A DNA stretch of 64,000 nt from an uncultured Lachnospiraceae bacterium (lineage in GTDB: Bacteria; Bacillota; Clostridia; Lachnospirales; Lachnospiraceae), in assembly GCA_910578795.1 (NCBI GenBank), contig CAJTSD010000004.1:62001-126000 (forward strand), written 5' to 3'. The notes below the pieces were generated by a model that was given only the letters and a program-made list of their open reading frames with translations, did not search any database and was not told where the DNA came from. How positions within the stretch are numbered: the first letter of the stretch is position 1; every line of letters starts with the position of its first letter. The translations under genes were made by a program, and so were the position numbers. This document shows positions 16,707-26,035 of the stretch, in pieces.

Positions 16707-18383
16707 CTACCGAAGCTGGAATTTCTGAACGGAAACCTTTAAATCCTTTGCATGGTTTTGCAGCTCCTCCGCCGAAGCTGCCGATTCCTGTGCCGTTGCC
16801 GCATTGGTCTGCACCACATCGGAAATCTGATGCATCCCTTCCGTCACCTGCTTTAAAGACTGTGCCTGCTGTGTCGCCGAATCCGCAATCCGTTCAATCA
16901 TTTCCGTCGATTGCTGTCCGCCTGCAATAACCGCCATCAAAGCCTCCATTGTATCAACAGACAATGACGCTCCGCTCTGCACCTGCTTAATCGAATTTTC
17001 AATCAATTCCGCAATATTCTTTGCCGATTCCGAACTTTTGTTTGCCAAGCTCTGCACTTCATCCGCCACGACCGCAAAGCCTTTTCCTGCCTCACCTGCA
17101 CGCGCTGCTTCCACAGACGCATTCAGCGCAAGGATATTTGTCTGGAACGAAATATCCTCAATTGTCTTGGTAATGCCGCCAATCTGGCGCGATGACGTCG
17201 AAATACCGTCAATTGCCGCTTTCAGCGCCTCCATCTTTTCGTTGCAAATCATCAGATGCGTCATTGCACCCATCGAAGCCTTGCGGGCATCCTCCGCATC
17301 AGCCGATGTGCTGTTAACACCCTTCGAGATTTCCTGAATGCTTGCAGAAAGCTCCTGAACAGCCGCCGCCTGCTGTACGGTACCGCTTGAAAGACGCTGC
17401 GCGCCTGCCGCTACCCTGTCGGATTCCTCAAATACCTGCTGGCTCGTTGCGTTAATCTTAGAAAGCGCACCGTTTAATGCATCCAGTATCTGCCCCATTG
17501 CTTTCTGTATCGGAAGGAATTCTCCGCGGTAATCGTTGTCGATTTTCAGATTCATATTTCCCTGTGCCATCTGTGACAGCTTCGCATCAATATCACTGAT
17601 ATACTTTTTCAGCTCACGCTTCGTTTCATGAATCGAGTCGACGAGCCTTCCGATTTCTGAAGTATCTGAAGACAAGTCAAACTGTGCGGAAAGATTTCCG
17701 CGTGAAATCTCCATCATCTGGTTTTTTACAACCCTTACGGGACGCAGAACCTTGATTTGGATAAACAGCATATTGCACAGCTGCATTACGCCGACAACTA
17801 CCAGCGCAACAATCATTTCCACCCTAAGCTCATTTGTTCTTCGAACCAGACTATCCACCTTTTCCAAGGTCCGTGTATTCAAATCCGCCAAAAACTGCTC
17901 TTTTAAGGCATTGATTTTTGTGATAGAATCGTTGTATTCATCTCCGTACACATATTCGATTGCTGCCGCACGTTTTCCATCCAGCACGTTTTTCATCGCC
18001 TCATCCTCAAGCGGAACAAGCTGATTGGAAAGCGCATACATATCGTCAATCATCTTCTGTTCCGCAGAAGTAATTCCAATCTCCTGCATTGCGGCAACGC
18101 CTTTGTCGCGGTTTTGAAGGTTATTGACCTCATTCCAATAATTGTCATAGTGCTCCTGCATTCCCGTCGCAGCAAACGCACGCACCTCATTTGTCAGATA
18201 TGCGGAACCATTCATAAAACGGTTGGCATTGTAGGTGAGGTCAAACCGCTCCTCATTTGCATTACTGAGCTGGCTGCTCATGCTTCCGTAAGAAAATAAA
18301 GAAGTCACCAAAAAAATCAATGACAGTATCGAAATGCCATTTAAAATGGATGTCATTAAAGATTGACTAATCGTCTTTTTCAT
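16707..18383 (-). CDS. Methyl-accepting chemotaxis protein
   Basis: About 558 residues: an N-terminal membrane helix (about 7-30), an outside four-helix-bundle type sensor domain (about 31-185), a second membrane helix (about 190-212), a HAMP domain and a signalling domain with the conserved tip NILALNASVEAARAGEAGKG and EVQSLANKSSESAKNI. It passes ligand signals to CheA/CheW. The ATG at 18383 has AAGGAG seven bases upstream. No other chemotaxis or flagellar genes are in the window, so the ligand cannot be told. There is no C-terminal pentapeptide for methylase docking. Confidence 0.92.
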   Translation of the reverse strand: MKKTISQSLMTSILNGISILSLIFLVTSLFSYGSMSSQLSNANEERFDLTYNANRFMNGSAYLTNEVRAFAATGMQEHYDNYWNEVNNLQNRDKGVAAMQEIGITSAEQKMIDDMYALSNQLVPLEDEAMKNVLDGKRAAAIEYVYGDEYNDSITKINALKEQFLADLNTRTLEKVDSLVRRTNELRVEMIVALVVVGVMQLCNMLFIQIKVLRPVRVVKNQMMEISRGNLSAQFDLSSDTSEIGRLVDSIHETKRELKKYISDIDAKLSQMAQGNMNLKIDNDYRGEFLPIQKAMGQILDALNGALSKINATSQQVFEESDRVAAGAQRLSSGTVQQAAAVQELSASIQEISKGVNSTSADAEDARKASMGAMTHLMICNEKMEALKAAIDGISTSSRQIGGITKTIEDISFQTNILALNASVEAARAGEAGKGFAVVADEVQSLANKSSESAKNIAELIENSIKQVQSGASLSVDTMEALMAVIAGGQQSTEMIERIADSATQQAQSLKQVTEGMHQISDVVQTNAATAQESAASAEELQNHAKDLKVSVQKFQLR

Positions 18384-18471
18384 ATTGATTCTCCTTCCCC
18401 CCAATACTCCCCTTTTACGCAGATTATGTCAAAACCGTTATAAAAAGGAAATGTTTTTGTCAGTTATCTAT

Positions 18472-18500
18472 ATTGTACAGGAAATATCATACTTTTTCAA
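18472..18500 (-). promoter_or_regulatory. Promoter of the chemoreceptor gene
   Basis: TTGAAA (18495-18500), a 17-base spacer and TACAAT (18472-18477) on the minus strand, with about 80 bases of leader. This is a sigma-A type site; no sigma-28 motif was seen. Confidence 0.6.
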
Positions 18501-18528
18501 TATCATTTTGTAAATTGTCAGAAAATTC

Positions 18529-19413
18529 TTATCCGTTTAATTCGTCCATAAATGAATGCGGCGTCATGTGATATTTTTTCTTAAATGCCCTATGAAAATA
18601 GGAAAGGTTGCGGAAACCTACAGACAAAGAAACCTCCAAAATTGACACATTCCCTTTCTCAAACAGCTCTACTGCCTTTTCCAGCCGAAAATTATTGATG
18701 TACTCCACGCAAGTCATGCTCATATGCTTCTTAAAAAAACGCATAAAATGATAATCACTGAAATAGCAAAGCCGTGCCAAGTCCGAAACGGAAATTGCAT
18801 CTGCATAATGCTGCTCAATATAATCAAGAACCTGTTTCAGTTTTTCGGAAGAGACACGCGTGTCCTCCGAAGCGCTCTCACTGCGGTACTGCAGCAGTAA
18901 AAAAACTGCCTGCAAAAAAAAGGCTTTTACCGCAAGCTCATATCCGATGGTTTCTTCATCGTACAGTGACGTAATCTGACCGAATATCTTCCGCATAGAA
19001 ATATATGCGGGATGCTTTGGCGTAATCACACACGGCATGGAAATTTCCTGATTTAAAATCGGCATCAGATAGCGTGTAGAACAAATATCCGTAGAATTTC
19101 CGCCGAGAAAATTCATATGAAATACGTATGTTTCCGAACAAATCTCCTTGCTCTCACTGCGGGAAATGGAATGCAGCGCCAACGGAGGGACAAATAAAAT
19201 ATCATCTTTGTGCACGTCATAATCCGTCAAATCAATTCGGTAGACACAATCCCCCTCTGTAATCAGCGTCAGCTCCGCCTCCTCGTGCCAGTGAAGCATA
19301 ACCGCCGGAACATCCGGTGTCAGCCGTGTAATATATTTGCGTACAGGAAACGAGGCTTCCCCATGTTTTGCGTTCTCTTTTTGTTCCAAGGCAAGCGACT
19401 GCAGTTTTTTCAT
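18529..19413 (-). CDS. AraC family transcriptional regulator
   Basis: A 294-residue protein with an N-terminal cupin-like sensor domain (about 35-115, HWHEEAELTLITEGDCVYRID) and a C-terminal pair of helix-turn-helix motifs (about 190-290, DAISVSDLARLCYFSDYHFM and VSILEVSLSVGFRNLSYFHR). It is divergent from the GH13 glucosidase gene, so it likely senses a sugar and activates that gene. Two copies of AATAGCAGTAT, 63 bases apart, lie in the shared 149-base region. AAGGGG precedes the ATG by about ten bases. Confidence 0.9.
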   Translation of the reverse strand: MKKLQSLALEQKENAKHGEASFPVRKYITRLTPDVPAVMLHWHEEAELTLITEGDCVYRIDLTDYDVHKDDILFVPPLALHSISRSESKEICSETYVFHMNFLGGNSTDICSTRYLMPILNQEISMPCVITPKHPAYISMRKIFGQITSLYDEETIGYELAVKAFFLQAVFLLLQYRSESASEDTRVSSEKLKQVLDYIEQHYADAISVSDLARLCYFSDYHFMRFFKKHMSMTCVEYINNFRLEKAVELFEKGNVSILEVSLSVGFRNLSYFHRAFKKKYHMTPHSFMDELNG

Positions 19414-19431
19414 ATCTGATTCCCCTTCTCA

Positions 19432-19505
19432 AATAGCAGTATTGTGTTATAAAATGAAATAATATTGCAAGAAACAATTATAATTAACGCCTATAATAGC
19501 AGTAT
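19432..19505. promoter_or_regulatory. Spaced direct repeats between araC-type gene and glucosidase
   Basis: AATAGCAGTAT occurs at 19432-19442 and 19495-19505, exactly 63 bases apart. The second copy overlaps a TATAAT box (19492-19497) on the plus strand that lacks a good -35. This layout suits an AraC-type activator bound to direct repeats on one face of the helix. Confidence 0.5.
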
Positions 19506-19562
19506 AATACATGGGCAAAGAATTCTCAACGAAATATTTGAAGCAGCAGGAGGCTTATAATT

Positions 19563-21254
19563 ATGAATATGGAGAAAAAATGGTGGCACGACAAAACAGC
19601 ATATCAGATTTACCCGAAAAGCTTTTTGGACACAAACGCAGATGGCATCGGGAATTTGCGGGGCATTATCTCAAAACTGGATTATTTAAAGGAACTGGGC
19701 ATTGATATTATCTGGCTCTCCCCGATTTACAAATCTCCTTTTGTGGACCAGGGCTACGACATTGCGGACTATTATGCAATCGCACAGGAGTTCGGAACAA
19801 TGGATGACTTTGACGAACTGCTTGCGGAAACCAAAAAACGTGGAATGTATCTCGTGATGGATTTGGTCATCAATCACTGTTCCGATAATCACGAATGGTT
19901 CCAAAAGGCGCTTGCAGATCCCGACGGTGAATACGCGGATTATTTCTTCTTCCGCAAGGGAAAGGACGGCAATCCGCCCAGCAACTGCCGCTCGTACTTT
20001 GGCGGAAGCTGCTGGGAGCCGGTTCCAGGTACGGACAAATACTATTTTCATATGTTTGCAAAAGAACAGCCCGACTTAAACTGGGAAAATCCGAAATTGT
20101 TAAACGAGCTCTACACCATGATTAACTGGTGGCTTGACAAAGGGGTTTCGGGCTTTCGGATTGATGCCATTGTCAATATCGGAAAAAATACAGCATTTCC
20201 TTCCTATGAGCCGGACGGTCCCGACGGGTTGGCAAGCTGTACAAAAATGGTTGACAGCATGGAACGGCTTGGAACGCTTTTGGAGGATTTAAAGAAAAAT
20301 ACCTTTGAGAAATATAACGCCTTTACAGTCGGAGAAGTCTTTTCGATCAATGAGGACGCTTTGGCACAGTTTATCGGCAAGGACGGACATTTTTCCACAA
20401 TTTTCGATTTCAGCGCCCACTGCTTAAGCGACGGGGAACACGGCTGGTACGACGCCCCTCCCATGCGCTTCGCGCGTTGGCGAAACGCAATTGTAAACGC
20501 ACAGCTCGACGCGCAAGCCTGCGGTTTTAAGGCAAATATCATTGAAAACCACGATGAGCCAAGAGGCGTATCCCGCTTTTTACCGGAGCATGCCAGAACA
20601 CCTGCCGGCGCAAAAATGCTCGGTACGGTCAATGTCCTGCTGCGCGGTATCCCGTTTCTCTATCAGGGACAGGAAATCGGCATGACCAACGCCGTTTGGA
20701 ACAGCATTGAAGAGTACGATGACATCAGTACAAAAGACCAGTACCGGCTTGCACGTGCGGCAGGCTGCACTGATGCCGAGGCTTTGGAGGCATGCGGCAG
20801 AATGAGCCGTGACAACGCAAGAACGCCTGTGCAGTGGAGCAGTGAAAAAAACGCCGGATTTACCACAGGCACGCCTTGGTTAAAGGTCAATTCCAATTAT
20901 TCTGAAATTAATGTGGAACGGCAGGAGAACGATCCGAATTCCGTGCTGCATTATTACCGCAGACTGATTGCGCTTCGCAAATCGGATGCTTATAAAGATG
21001 TGTTTACGTATGGCGATTTTATTCCGGCATATGAGAATGCAGAAGATGTTATGGCATATTACCGCGCGGATGGAGAAAACCGTGTGTTAGTTATTGCTAA
21101 CTTCGGTGAACATCCGGCAAAGATTTCATTGGAATATGGCGTGAAAGATGTACTTTTATCGAACAGGACAGAGCCATTCCCGAAAAAAACATGGAATGCA
21201 AACGAAACATTGACATTGGGTCACTGTGAAGTTTTGGTATTATCCTGTGTATAA
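19563..21254 (+). CDS. GH13 alpha-glucosidase (predicted alpha-1,4 preference)
   Basis: A 563-residue intracellular GH13 enzyme of the oligosaccharide hydrolase group (subfamily 31 type), with no signal peptide. Catalytic residues are Asp201 (GFRIDA), Glu258 (FTVGEV) and Asp331 (ENHDEP). The residue after the nucleophile is Ala, which in studied homologues goes with action on alpha-1,4 bonds, while Val goes with alpha-1,6. AGGAGG lies nine bases before the ATG. It is the partner of the divergent AraC regulator and would release glucose from short maltodextrins. The exact substrate is inferred. Confidence 0.88.
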   Translation: MNMEKKWWHDKTAYQIYPKSFLDTNADGIGNLRGIISKLDYLKELGIDIIWLSPIYKSPFVDQGYDIADYYAIAQEFGTMDDFDELLAETKKRGMYLVMDLVINHCSDNHEWFQKALADPDGEYADYFFFRKGKDGNPPSNCRSYFGGSCWEPVPGTDKYYFHMFAKEQPDLNWENPKLLNELYTMINWWLDKGVSGFRIDAIVNIGKNTAFPSYEPDGPDGLASCTKMVDSMERLGTLLEDLKKNTFEKYNAFTVGEVFSINEDALAQFIGKDGHFSTIFDFSAHCLSDGEHGWYDAPPMRFARWRNAIVNAQLDAQACGFKANIIENHDEPRGVSRFLPEHARTPAGAKMLGTVNVLLRGIPFLYQGQEIGMTNAVWNSIEEYDDISTKDQYRLARAAGCTDAEALEACGRMSRDNARTPVQWSSEKNAGFTTGTPWLKVNSNYSEINVERQENDPNSVLHYYRRLIALRKSDAYKDVFTYGDFIPAYENAEDVMAYYRADGENRVLVIANFGEHPAKISLEYGVKDVLLSNRTEPFPKKTWNANETLTLGHCEVLVLSCV

Positions 21255-21300
21255 ATACTGGCAACAACATTGGAAAACCGATGTTATTCTATCTTTTGAA

Positions 21301-21335
21301 AGGGGGCAGCACAGTCAAGTCTGCCCCTCCCTTTT
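21301..21335. terminator. Intrinsic terminator between glucosidase and tex
   Basis: GGGGCAG (21303-21309) pairs with CTGCCCC (21321-21327), followed by CCTCCCTTTTT on the plus strand. The two converging genes end within 50 bases of it. Confidence 0.7.
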
Positions 21336-21350
21336 TATGCACAGGTATTC

Positions 21351-23723
21351 TTATTTCGCGTCCGCAAGCCGCATCGTAAGCGATATGCGTTTCTTAGCCA
21401 AATCCACATCCAGTACCTTCACATCCACAATATCACCGACGCTCACCGCTTCCAAAGGATGCTTAATATATTTTTCGGTAATCTGGGAAATATGCACCAG
21501 CCCGTCCTGATGCACGCCGATGTCCACAAACACCCCGAAATCAATGACATTCCTGACCGTACCCTTCAAAATCATGCCGGGCTTTAAGTCCTTCATGTCC
21601 AAAACATCGCTTCGCAAAATCGGCTTCGGCATATCCTCACGCGGATCCCTTGCAGGCTTCTCAAGCTCCTTTAAAATATCAGTCAGCGTAATTTCACCGA
21701 TGCCAAGCTCCTTGGCCATTTTCGCTTTGTCCTTCACGCGCTTTTCCAAGCTGCCTTCAGCAATTGACGCGGATGCCGGCTCATTTATGACACCTATGTC
21801 ATTTTTTTGAGTATTGTCTGCATCTGCTTCCATTTGTCCGATTGCCGCCGCAAGCGCCTTCCCCATCGCAGTGTTTGTGTTGCGGATCACAATGGACTGT
21901 TTTTTGTTCCGGCTGTTTTTATTCTTTTCTAGCTTTGCAGGCTTCGCCTTTGTGTTCTTTGAAAGCGCCGCTTTTTTCTGAATCTCCTTCAAATCCTCCA
22001 TCGAAATGCCAAGCTTATCCAAAAGCTGCATTGCCGCCGCATAAGACTCCGGATGCACGCTCGTCGCATCAAGAGGATTTTCGCCGTCCGCAATCCGCAT
22101 AAAGCCCGCGCACTGCTCGTATGCCTTGGGACCAAGCTTTGCCACCTTCAGGAGCTGTTTGCGGTTCGTGAAACGACCGTTTGTCTCACGGTAGTCCACA
22201 ATATTTTTCGCAATCGTCTTGTTAATGCCCGATATATATTCCAATAGCGACGCGGAAGCAGTGTTTAAATCCACGCCGACTTTATTTACGGAATCCTCCA
22301 CCACACCGTTTAACGCCTCGCTCAGCTTCTTTTGGTTCATGTCATGCTGATACTGCCCCACGCCGATGGACTTCGGATCAATTTTTACAAGCTCCGCGAG
22401 CGGGTCCTGCAAACGTCTTGCAATGGATGCCGCGCTTCGCTGTCCTACGTCAAAATTGGGGAACTCCTCTGTTGCAAGCTTGCTTGCCGAGTATACCGAC
22501 GCGCCCGCCTCGTTTACAATCACATACTGTACCGGGGTGTCCAACTCTTTAATTAACTCCACGATTACCTGCTCCGACTCCCTTGACGCCGTGCCGTTTC
22601 CTACGGATATGAGACTGACGTTATACTTGCTGATAAGCTTTTTCAGGTCCTTTTTTGCCTCCTCGACCTTATTTTGGGGTGCTGTCGGGTATATCACCTT
22701 TGTATCAAGCACTTTTCCTGTAGCATCCACAACGGCAAGCTTACAGCCTGTCCTAAAAGCAGGATCCCAGCCTAGAACAACCTTGCCCGCAATTGGCGGC
22801 TGCATTAAAAGCTGCTCCAAATTCTTTCCGAATACGGAAATTGCGCCATTCTCCGCCTTTTCCGTCAGCTCGTTTCGGATGTCACGCTCAATTGCAGGCG
22901 CAATCAGACGCTCATAGCTGTCCTTGACGGTCTCCTGCAATGCGGGCGCCGTGTTCTCATTATCGGCAGTAATTACCTTCGTTTCAAGGAAGCGGAGAAT
23001 GCGCTCCACCGGGGCTTCGACCTTCACCGTAAGAATTTTCTCATTCTCGCCGCGGTTAACCGCAAGCACTCTGTGCCCTGCCACTTTGCTTACAGGCTCC
23101 TCAAAATCGTAGTACATTTCATATACGCTCTGCGCTTTCTCATCTTTTGCCTGACTGATAAGTTTTCCTTCCTCAAAGGTTGTTTCTCGAATATATGTTC
23201 TAAATTCGGCATTGTCCGAAATCTGCTCCGCAATAATGTCCATTGCGCCCTGCAATGCTTCCTTAACGTTTTTAACTCCCTTTTCTTCATTTACATAAGG
23301 CTCTGCCTCCGCAATCAGAGGCTGCTGCGTTTCCTGGGCGAGAATAATCTGCGCAAGTCCGTCAAGACCTTTCTCCTTTGCCACGCTTGCCCTTGTTTTG
23401 CGCTTTGGCCGATACGGAAGATACAAATCGTCAACCGCTACCATTGTTTCCGCGGCAAGGATTTTTTCCCGCAGCTCGTCAGTAAGCTTACCCTGTTCCT
23501 CTATACTTCCAAGCACCTGTTCCTTTTTCTCCTCAAGGTTTCTAAGATAACCCAGCCGCTCATTTAAGTTTCTTAATACCTCGTCATTCAAAGAACCTGT
23601 GACCTCTTTGCGGTATCTTGATATAAAAGGAATGGTGTTCCCCTCGTCAATCAGCTTCACCGCCGCCTCCGCCTGCCACTTTTCAATGCCTAATTCTTCT
23701 TTTAGTTTTAAAATAATGTCCAT
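21351..23723 (-). CDS. tex: Tex-like S1 RNA-binding protein
   Basis: About 790 residues. The order is a helical N-terminal region, a YqgF-like RNase H fold (VVLGWDPAFRTGCKLAVVD), helix-hairpin-helix motifs (LNTASASLLEYISGINKTIAKNIV) and a C-terminal S1 domain (LKPGMILKGTVRNVIDFGVF). Tex proteins bind nucleic acid in transcription-related processes. Between the hairpin motifs and the S1 domain is a Lys/Asn-rich, low-complexity insert (about 600-690) that makes this protein longer than the usual 720-770 residues. The ATG at 23723 has AAGG nine bases upstream. Confidence 0.92.
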   Translation of the reverse strand: MDIILKLKEELGIEKWQAEAAVKLIDEGNTIPFISRYRKEVTGSLNDEVLRNLNERLGYLRNLEEKKEQVLGSIEEQGKLTDELREKILAAETMVAVDDLYLPYRPKRKTRASVAKEKGLDGLAQIILAQETQQPLIAEAEPYVNEEKGVKNVKEALQGAMDIIAEQISDNAEFRTYIRETTFEEGKLISQAKDEKAQSVYEMYYDFEEPVSKVAGHRVLAVNRGENEKILTVKVEAPVERILRFLETKVITADNENTAPALQETVKDSYERLIAPAIERDIRNELTEKAENGAISVFGKNLEQLLMQPPIAGKVVLGWDPAFRTGCKLAVVDATGKVLDTKVIYPTAPQNKVEEAKKDLKKLISKYNVSLISVGNGTASRESEQVIVELIKELDTPVQYVIVNEAGASVYSASKLATEEFPNFDVGQRSAASIARRLQDPLAELVKIDPKSIGVGQYQHDMNQKKLSEALNGVVEDSVNKVGVDLNTASASLLEYISGINKTIAKNIVDYRETNGRFTNRKQLLKVAKLGPKAYEQCAGFMRIADGENPLDATSVHPESYAAAMQLLDKLGISMEDLKEIQKKAALSKNTKAKPAKLEKNKNSRNKKQSIVIRNTNTAMGKALAAAIGQMEADADNTQKNDIGVINEPASASIAEGSLEKRVKDKAKMAKELGIGEITLTDILKELEKPARDPREDMPKPILRSDVLDMKDLKPGMILKGTVRNVIDFGVFVDIGVHQDGLVHISQITEKYIKHPLEAVSVGDIVDVKVLDVDLAKKRISLTMRLADAK

Positions 23724-23837
23724 TTCTCTCATCCTTCTACTTTTTATTGTTATATGATATGATTATATGATATTTTTACGGTCTGTTCAAGAGTTACTGT
23801 TCAAACAGAACTTAGGATTCACTGCTAACCCCATAAG

Positions 23838-23857
23838 AAATGTTTTAGAAAACATTT
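23838..23857. promoter_or_regulatory. 20-bp palindrome upstream of the DUF975 gene
   Basis: AAATGTTTTAGAAAACATTT is a perfect palindrome, 27 bases before the -35 box of the next promoter. It resembles the sequence around the LacI-type operators near 47100, which share the frame GAAATG-TTT-GAAAAC-TTTT. A regulator site is likely. Confidence 0.45.
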
Positions 23858-23884
23858 TGGCAAAGCTTTTTTATTTTCATTTCA

Positions 23885-23913
23885 TTGTTTTATTTCCGAT
23901 AACGTGGTAGAAT
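23885..23913 (+). promoter_or_regulatory. Promoter of the DUF975 gene
   Basis: TTGTTT (23885-23890), 17 bases, TAGAAT (23908-23913). It leaves a leader of about 120 bases before the start. The leader holds the inverted repeat GTAG/CTAC around 23907-23920 but no known riboswitch. Confidence 0.5.
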
Positions 23914-24040
23914 GTACTACAATGCACGGCACACACAGGCTGTGCAATTGCAAATATTGTGCTTAAGCTGCATACACCAAAAAGCATACGCTTTTCACTG
24001 TCAGAAATTTGCAGACTAAGAAAGGAGCATGTGTATTACT

Positions 24041-24832
24041 ATGGAACAAACACACTATAAAAGCAACGCGGAGCTGAAATATCTTGCGCGGACGCAGATG
24101 GGCGGGCGTTTTGGCCTGTTAATCGGAACAATGCTGATTCCCCTTCTTATATCTTTTTTCTGTTCCAGCTTTCTGTTATCCAACAACTATCTTGTGAACT
24201 TTGTAATCAGTATTATCCTACAGACGCTGCTCTCCGTTCTGCAGGTGGGCGCTACCCTGATTTATATGAAATCGGCGTGCAATATGCCCGCACAAATAGG
24301 CGATTTGTTTGACGGTTTCCGCAACAACCTTCAGGTCGCATTAAAGGTCGGACTTTTATTTACGTTTATCAACACCGTCTGCATGATCCCCTGCGACGTC
24401 ATGAGCATCCGTATTTTAAACTCGCCCGCACTCGCTGTTCCCGAGATTACGGAAACAACCACACTCAATGAAATGATGCAATTTTACAATGTATTTTACA
24501 GTGTTATGGGCGCTTATTATCTGCTGATGCTTGCCTGTGTCCTTGTATCATTCTTATTGCAGCTGGTTTTTGTTCCTGCCTACTATATCATACTTGACTT
24601 CCCCGAATGGGATGCAATGAAGGTTCTGAAAAAAAGCATTGAGGTGATGCGCGGAAATAAACTTCGATATGTGCTTTTACAAATCAGTTTTCTGCCCGCC
24701 CTGCTGCTCAGTGTCTTTACATGCGGTCTGACGCTGATATGGGTTATGCCTTACATGCATATGACAAACACAAACTTTTATCTTGATATTATGGCAGTAA
24801 AAAACAAAAACATGAACAACAGTTCTTATTAG
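24041..24832 (+). CDS. DUF975 family membrane protein
   Basis: About 263 residues with an N-terminal motif SNAELKYLARTQM, which marks DUF975 proteins (each begins with a short amphipathic helix), followed by five or six membrane helices. The loop after helix two (FRNNLQVALKVGLLF) and LKKSIEVMRGNKLRYVLLQISF near the end are also typical. The function of the family is unknown. An ATG 12 bases further upstream is only one base from GGAG, so I take the second. It is on its own transcript, between tex and ddh. Confidence 0.75.
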   Translation: MEQTHYKSNAELKYLARTQMGGRFGLLIGTMLIPLLISFFCSSFLLSNNYLVNFVISIILQTLLSVLQVGATLIYMKSACNMPAQIGDLFDGFRNNLQVALKVGLLFTFINTVCMIPCDVMSIRILNSPALAVPEITETTTLNEMMQFYNVFYSVMGAYYLLMLACVLVSFLLQLVFVPAYYIILDFPEWDAMKVLKKSIEVMRGNKLRYVLLQISFLPALLLSVFTCGLTLIWVMPYMHMTNTNFYLDIMAVKNKNMNNSSY

Positions 24833-24933
24833 TCAAACACCCCGCAGCATTCTCCAAATACTTATACAGGCACGGTACTTGGCTTATTGCTCACGGGAAT
24901 AATTTTAGAGAATCAAAAAGGAGAAACGAGATT

Positions 24934-25920
24934 ATGAAAACACGAATTGGAATTTTAGGTTACGGAAACCTTGGACGCGGCGTGGAGTGCGCCGTGCGCC
25001 AAAACGACGATATGGAGCTTGCTGCCGTATTCACAAGGCGCAATCCTGCCGATGTTTCCGTTCTTACCAAAAGCGCACAGGTTTGCCGTATCAATGACGC
25101 GGCAGATTGGAAAGACAAGATTGACGTTATGATACTGTGCGGCGGCAGCGCAACCGATTTGCCGCAGCAAACGCCGGAATATGTCAAATATTTTAACGTG
25201 ATTGACAGTTTTGACACCCACGCGCGCATTCCGGAGCATTTTGCAAATGTCGATGCCGCAGCGAAAGAAAACGGTCATATCGGCATTATCTCTGTCGGCT
25301 GGGACCCCGGCATGTTCTCTTTGAACCGCCTTTACGCAAACGCGATTTTACCGGACGGCAAGGATTATACTTTTTGGGGCAAGGGCGTCAGTCAGGGACA
25401 TTCGGACGCACTGCGCCGCATTGCGGGTGTTAAAAATGCCAAGCAGTATACCATTCCCGTTGACAGCGCACTTGAGGCAGTTCGCGCCGGCAGCAATCCG
25501 GAGCTTTCGACACGCGAAAAACATACGCGAGAATGCTTTGTTGTCTTGGAGGAAGGCGCCGATGCCGCAAAAATCGAGCAGGAAATCAAGACAATGCCGA
25601 ATTATTTTGCGGATTATGACACAACCGTTCATTTTATCAGCGAAGAGGAGCTGCTTACAAACCATAGCGGCATCCCGCACGGCGGATTTGTGCTGCGAAG
25701 CGGTGTAACCGGCTGGGAGCGCGAGCATAAGCATTTGATTGAATACAGCCTGAAGCTCGACTCCAACCCCGAATTTACCTCAAGCGTGTTGATTGCCTAC
25801 GCAAGGGCGGCGCACCGTCTTGCAAGCGAGGGGCAAAGCGGCTGCAAGACCGTTTTTGACATTGCGCCCGCATATCTTAGCGCAAAAAGCGGCGAGGAGC
25901 TTCGGGCTTCTTTGCTTTAA
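24934..25920 (+). CDS. ddh: meso-diaminopimelate D-dehydrogenase
   Basis: A 328-residue NADP-dependent enzyme that makes meso-diaminopimelate from tetrahydrodipicolinate in one step, for lysine and peptidoglycan. The Rossmann motif GYGNLGRG (about 9-16) and the substrate-site pieces GWDPGMFSLNR, KGVSQGHSDALRRI and HGGFVLRSG are all present. AAAGGAG precedes the ATG by about eight bases. The 100-base gap after the DUF975 gene shows no lysine riboswitch. It is followed by a strong terminator. Confidence 0.95.
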   Translation: MKTRIGILGYGNLGRGVECAVRQNDDMELAAVFTRRNPADVSVLTKSAQVCRINDAADWKDKIDVMILCGGSATDLPQQTPEYVKYFNVIDSFDTHARIPEHFANVDAAAKENGHIGIISVGWDPGMFSLNRLYANAILPDGKDYTFWGKGVSQGHSDALRRIAGVKNAKQYTIPVDSALEAVRAGSNPELSTREKHTRECFVVLEEGADAAKIEQEIKTMPNYFADYDTTVHFISEEELLTNHSGIPHGGFVLRSGVTGWEREHKHLIEYSLKLDSNPEFTSSVLIAYARAAHRLASEGQSGCKTVFDIAPAYLSAKSGEELRASLL

Positions 25921-25949
25921 AAGAAATCCGAACTGCTAACAAGATTACA

Positions 25950-26006
25950 AAAATCCGGATACTTACTATCGATTTCTCTATCTGCTTCGATAAGTATCCG
26001 GATTTT
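25950..26006. terminator. Bidirectional intrinsic terminator after ddh
   Basis: A long stem: 25950-25965 pairs with 25991-26006 (AATCCGGATACTTA and its complement), extended by TATCGA/TCGATA inside. A and T runs flank both ends, so it serves both ddh and the facing zinc-ribbon gene. Confidence 0.85.
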
Positions 26007-26035
26007 ATATTGAATTTTCTTATTTCTCTACTTTC

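Noticed and set aside
24833..24933. Possible lysine riboswitch before ddh.
   Set aside because: The gap is only about 100 bases, too short for the lysine aptamer, and no conserved pieces are seen.
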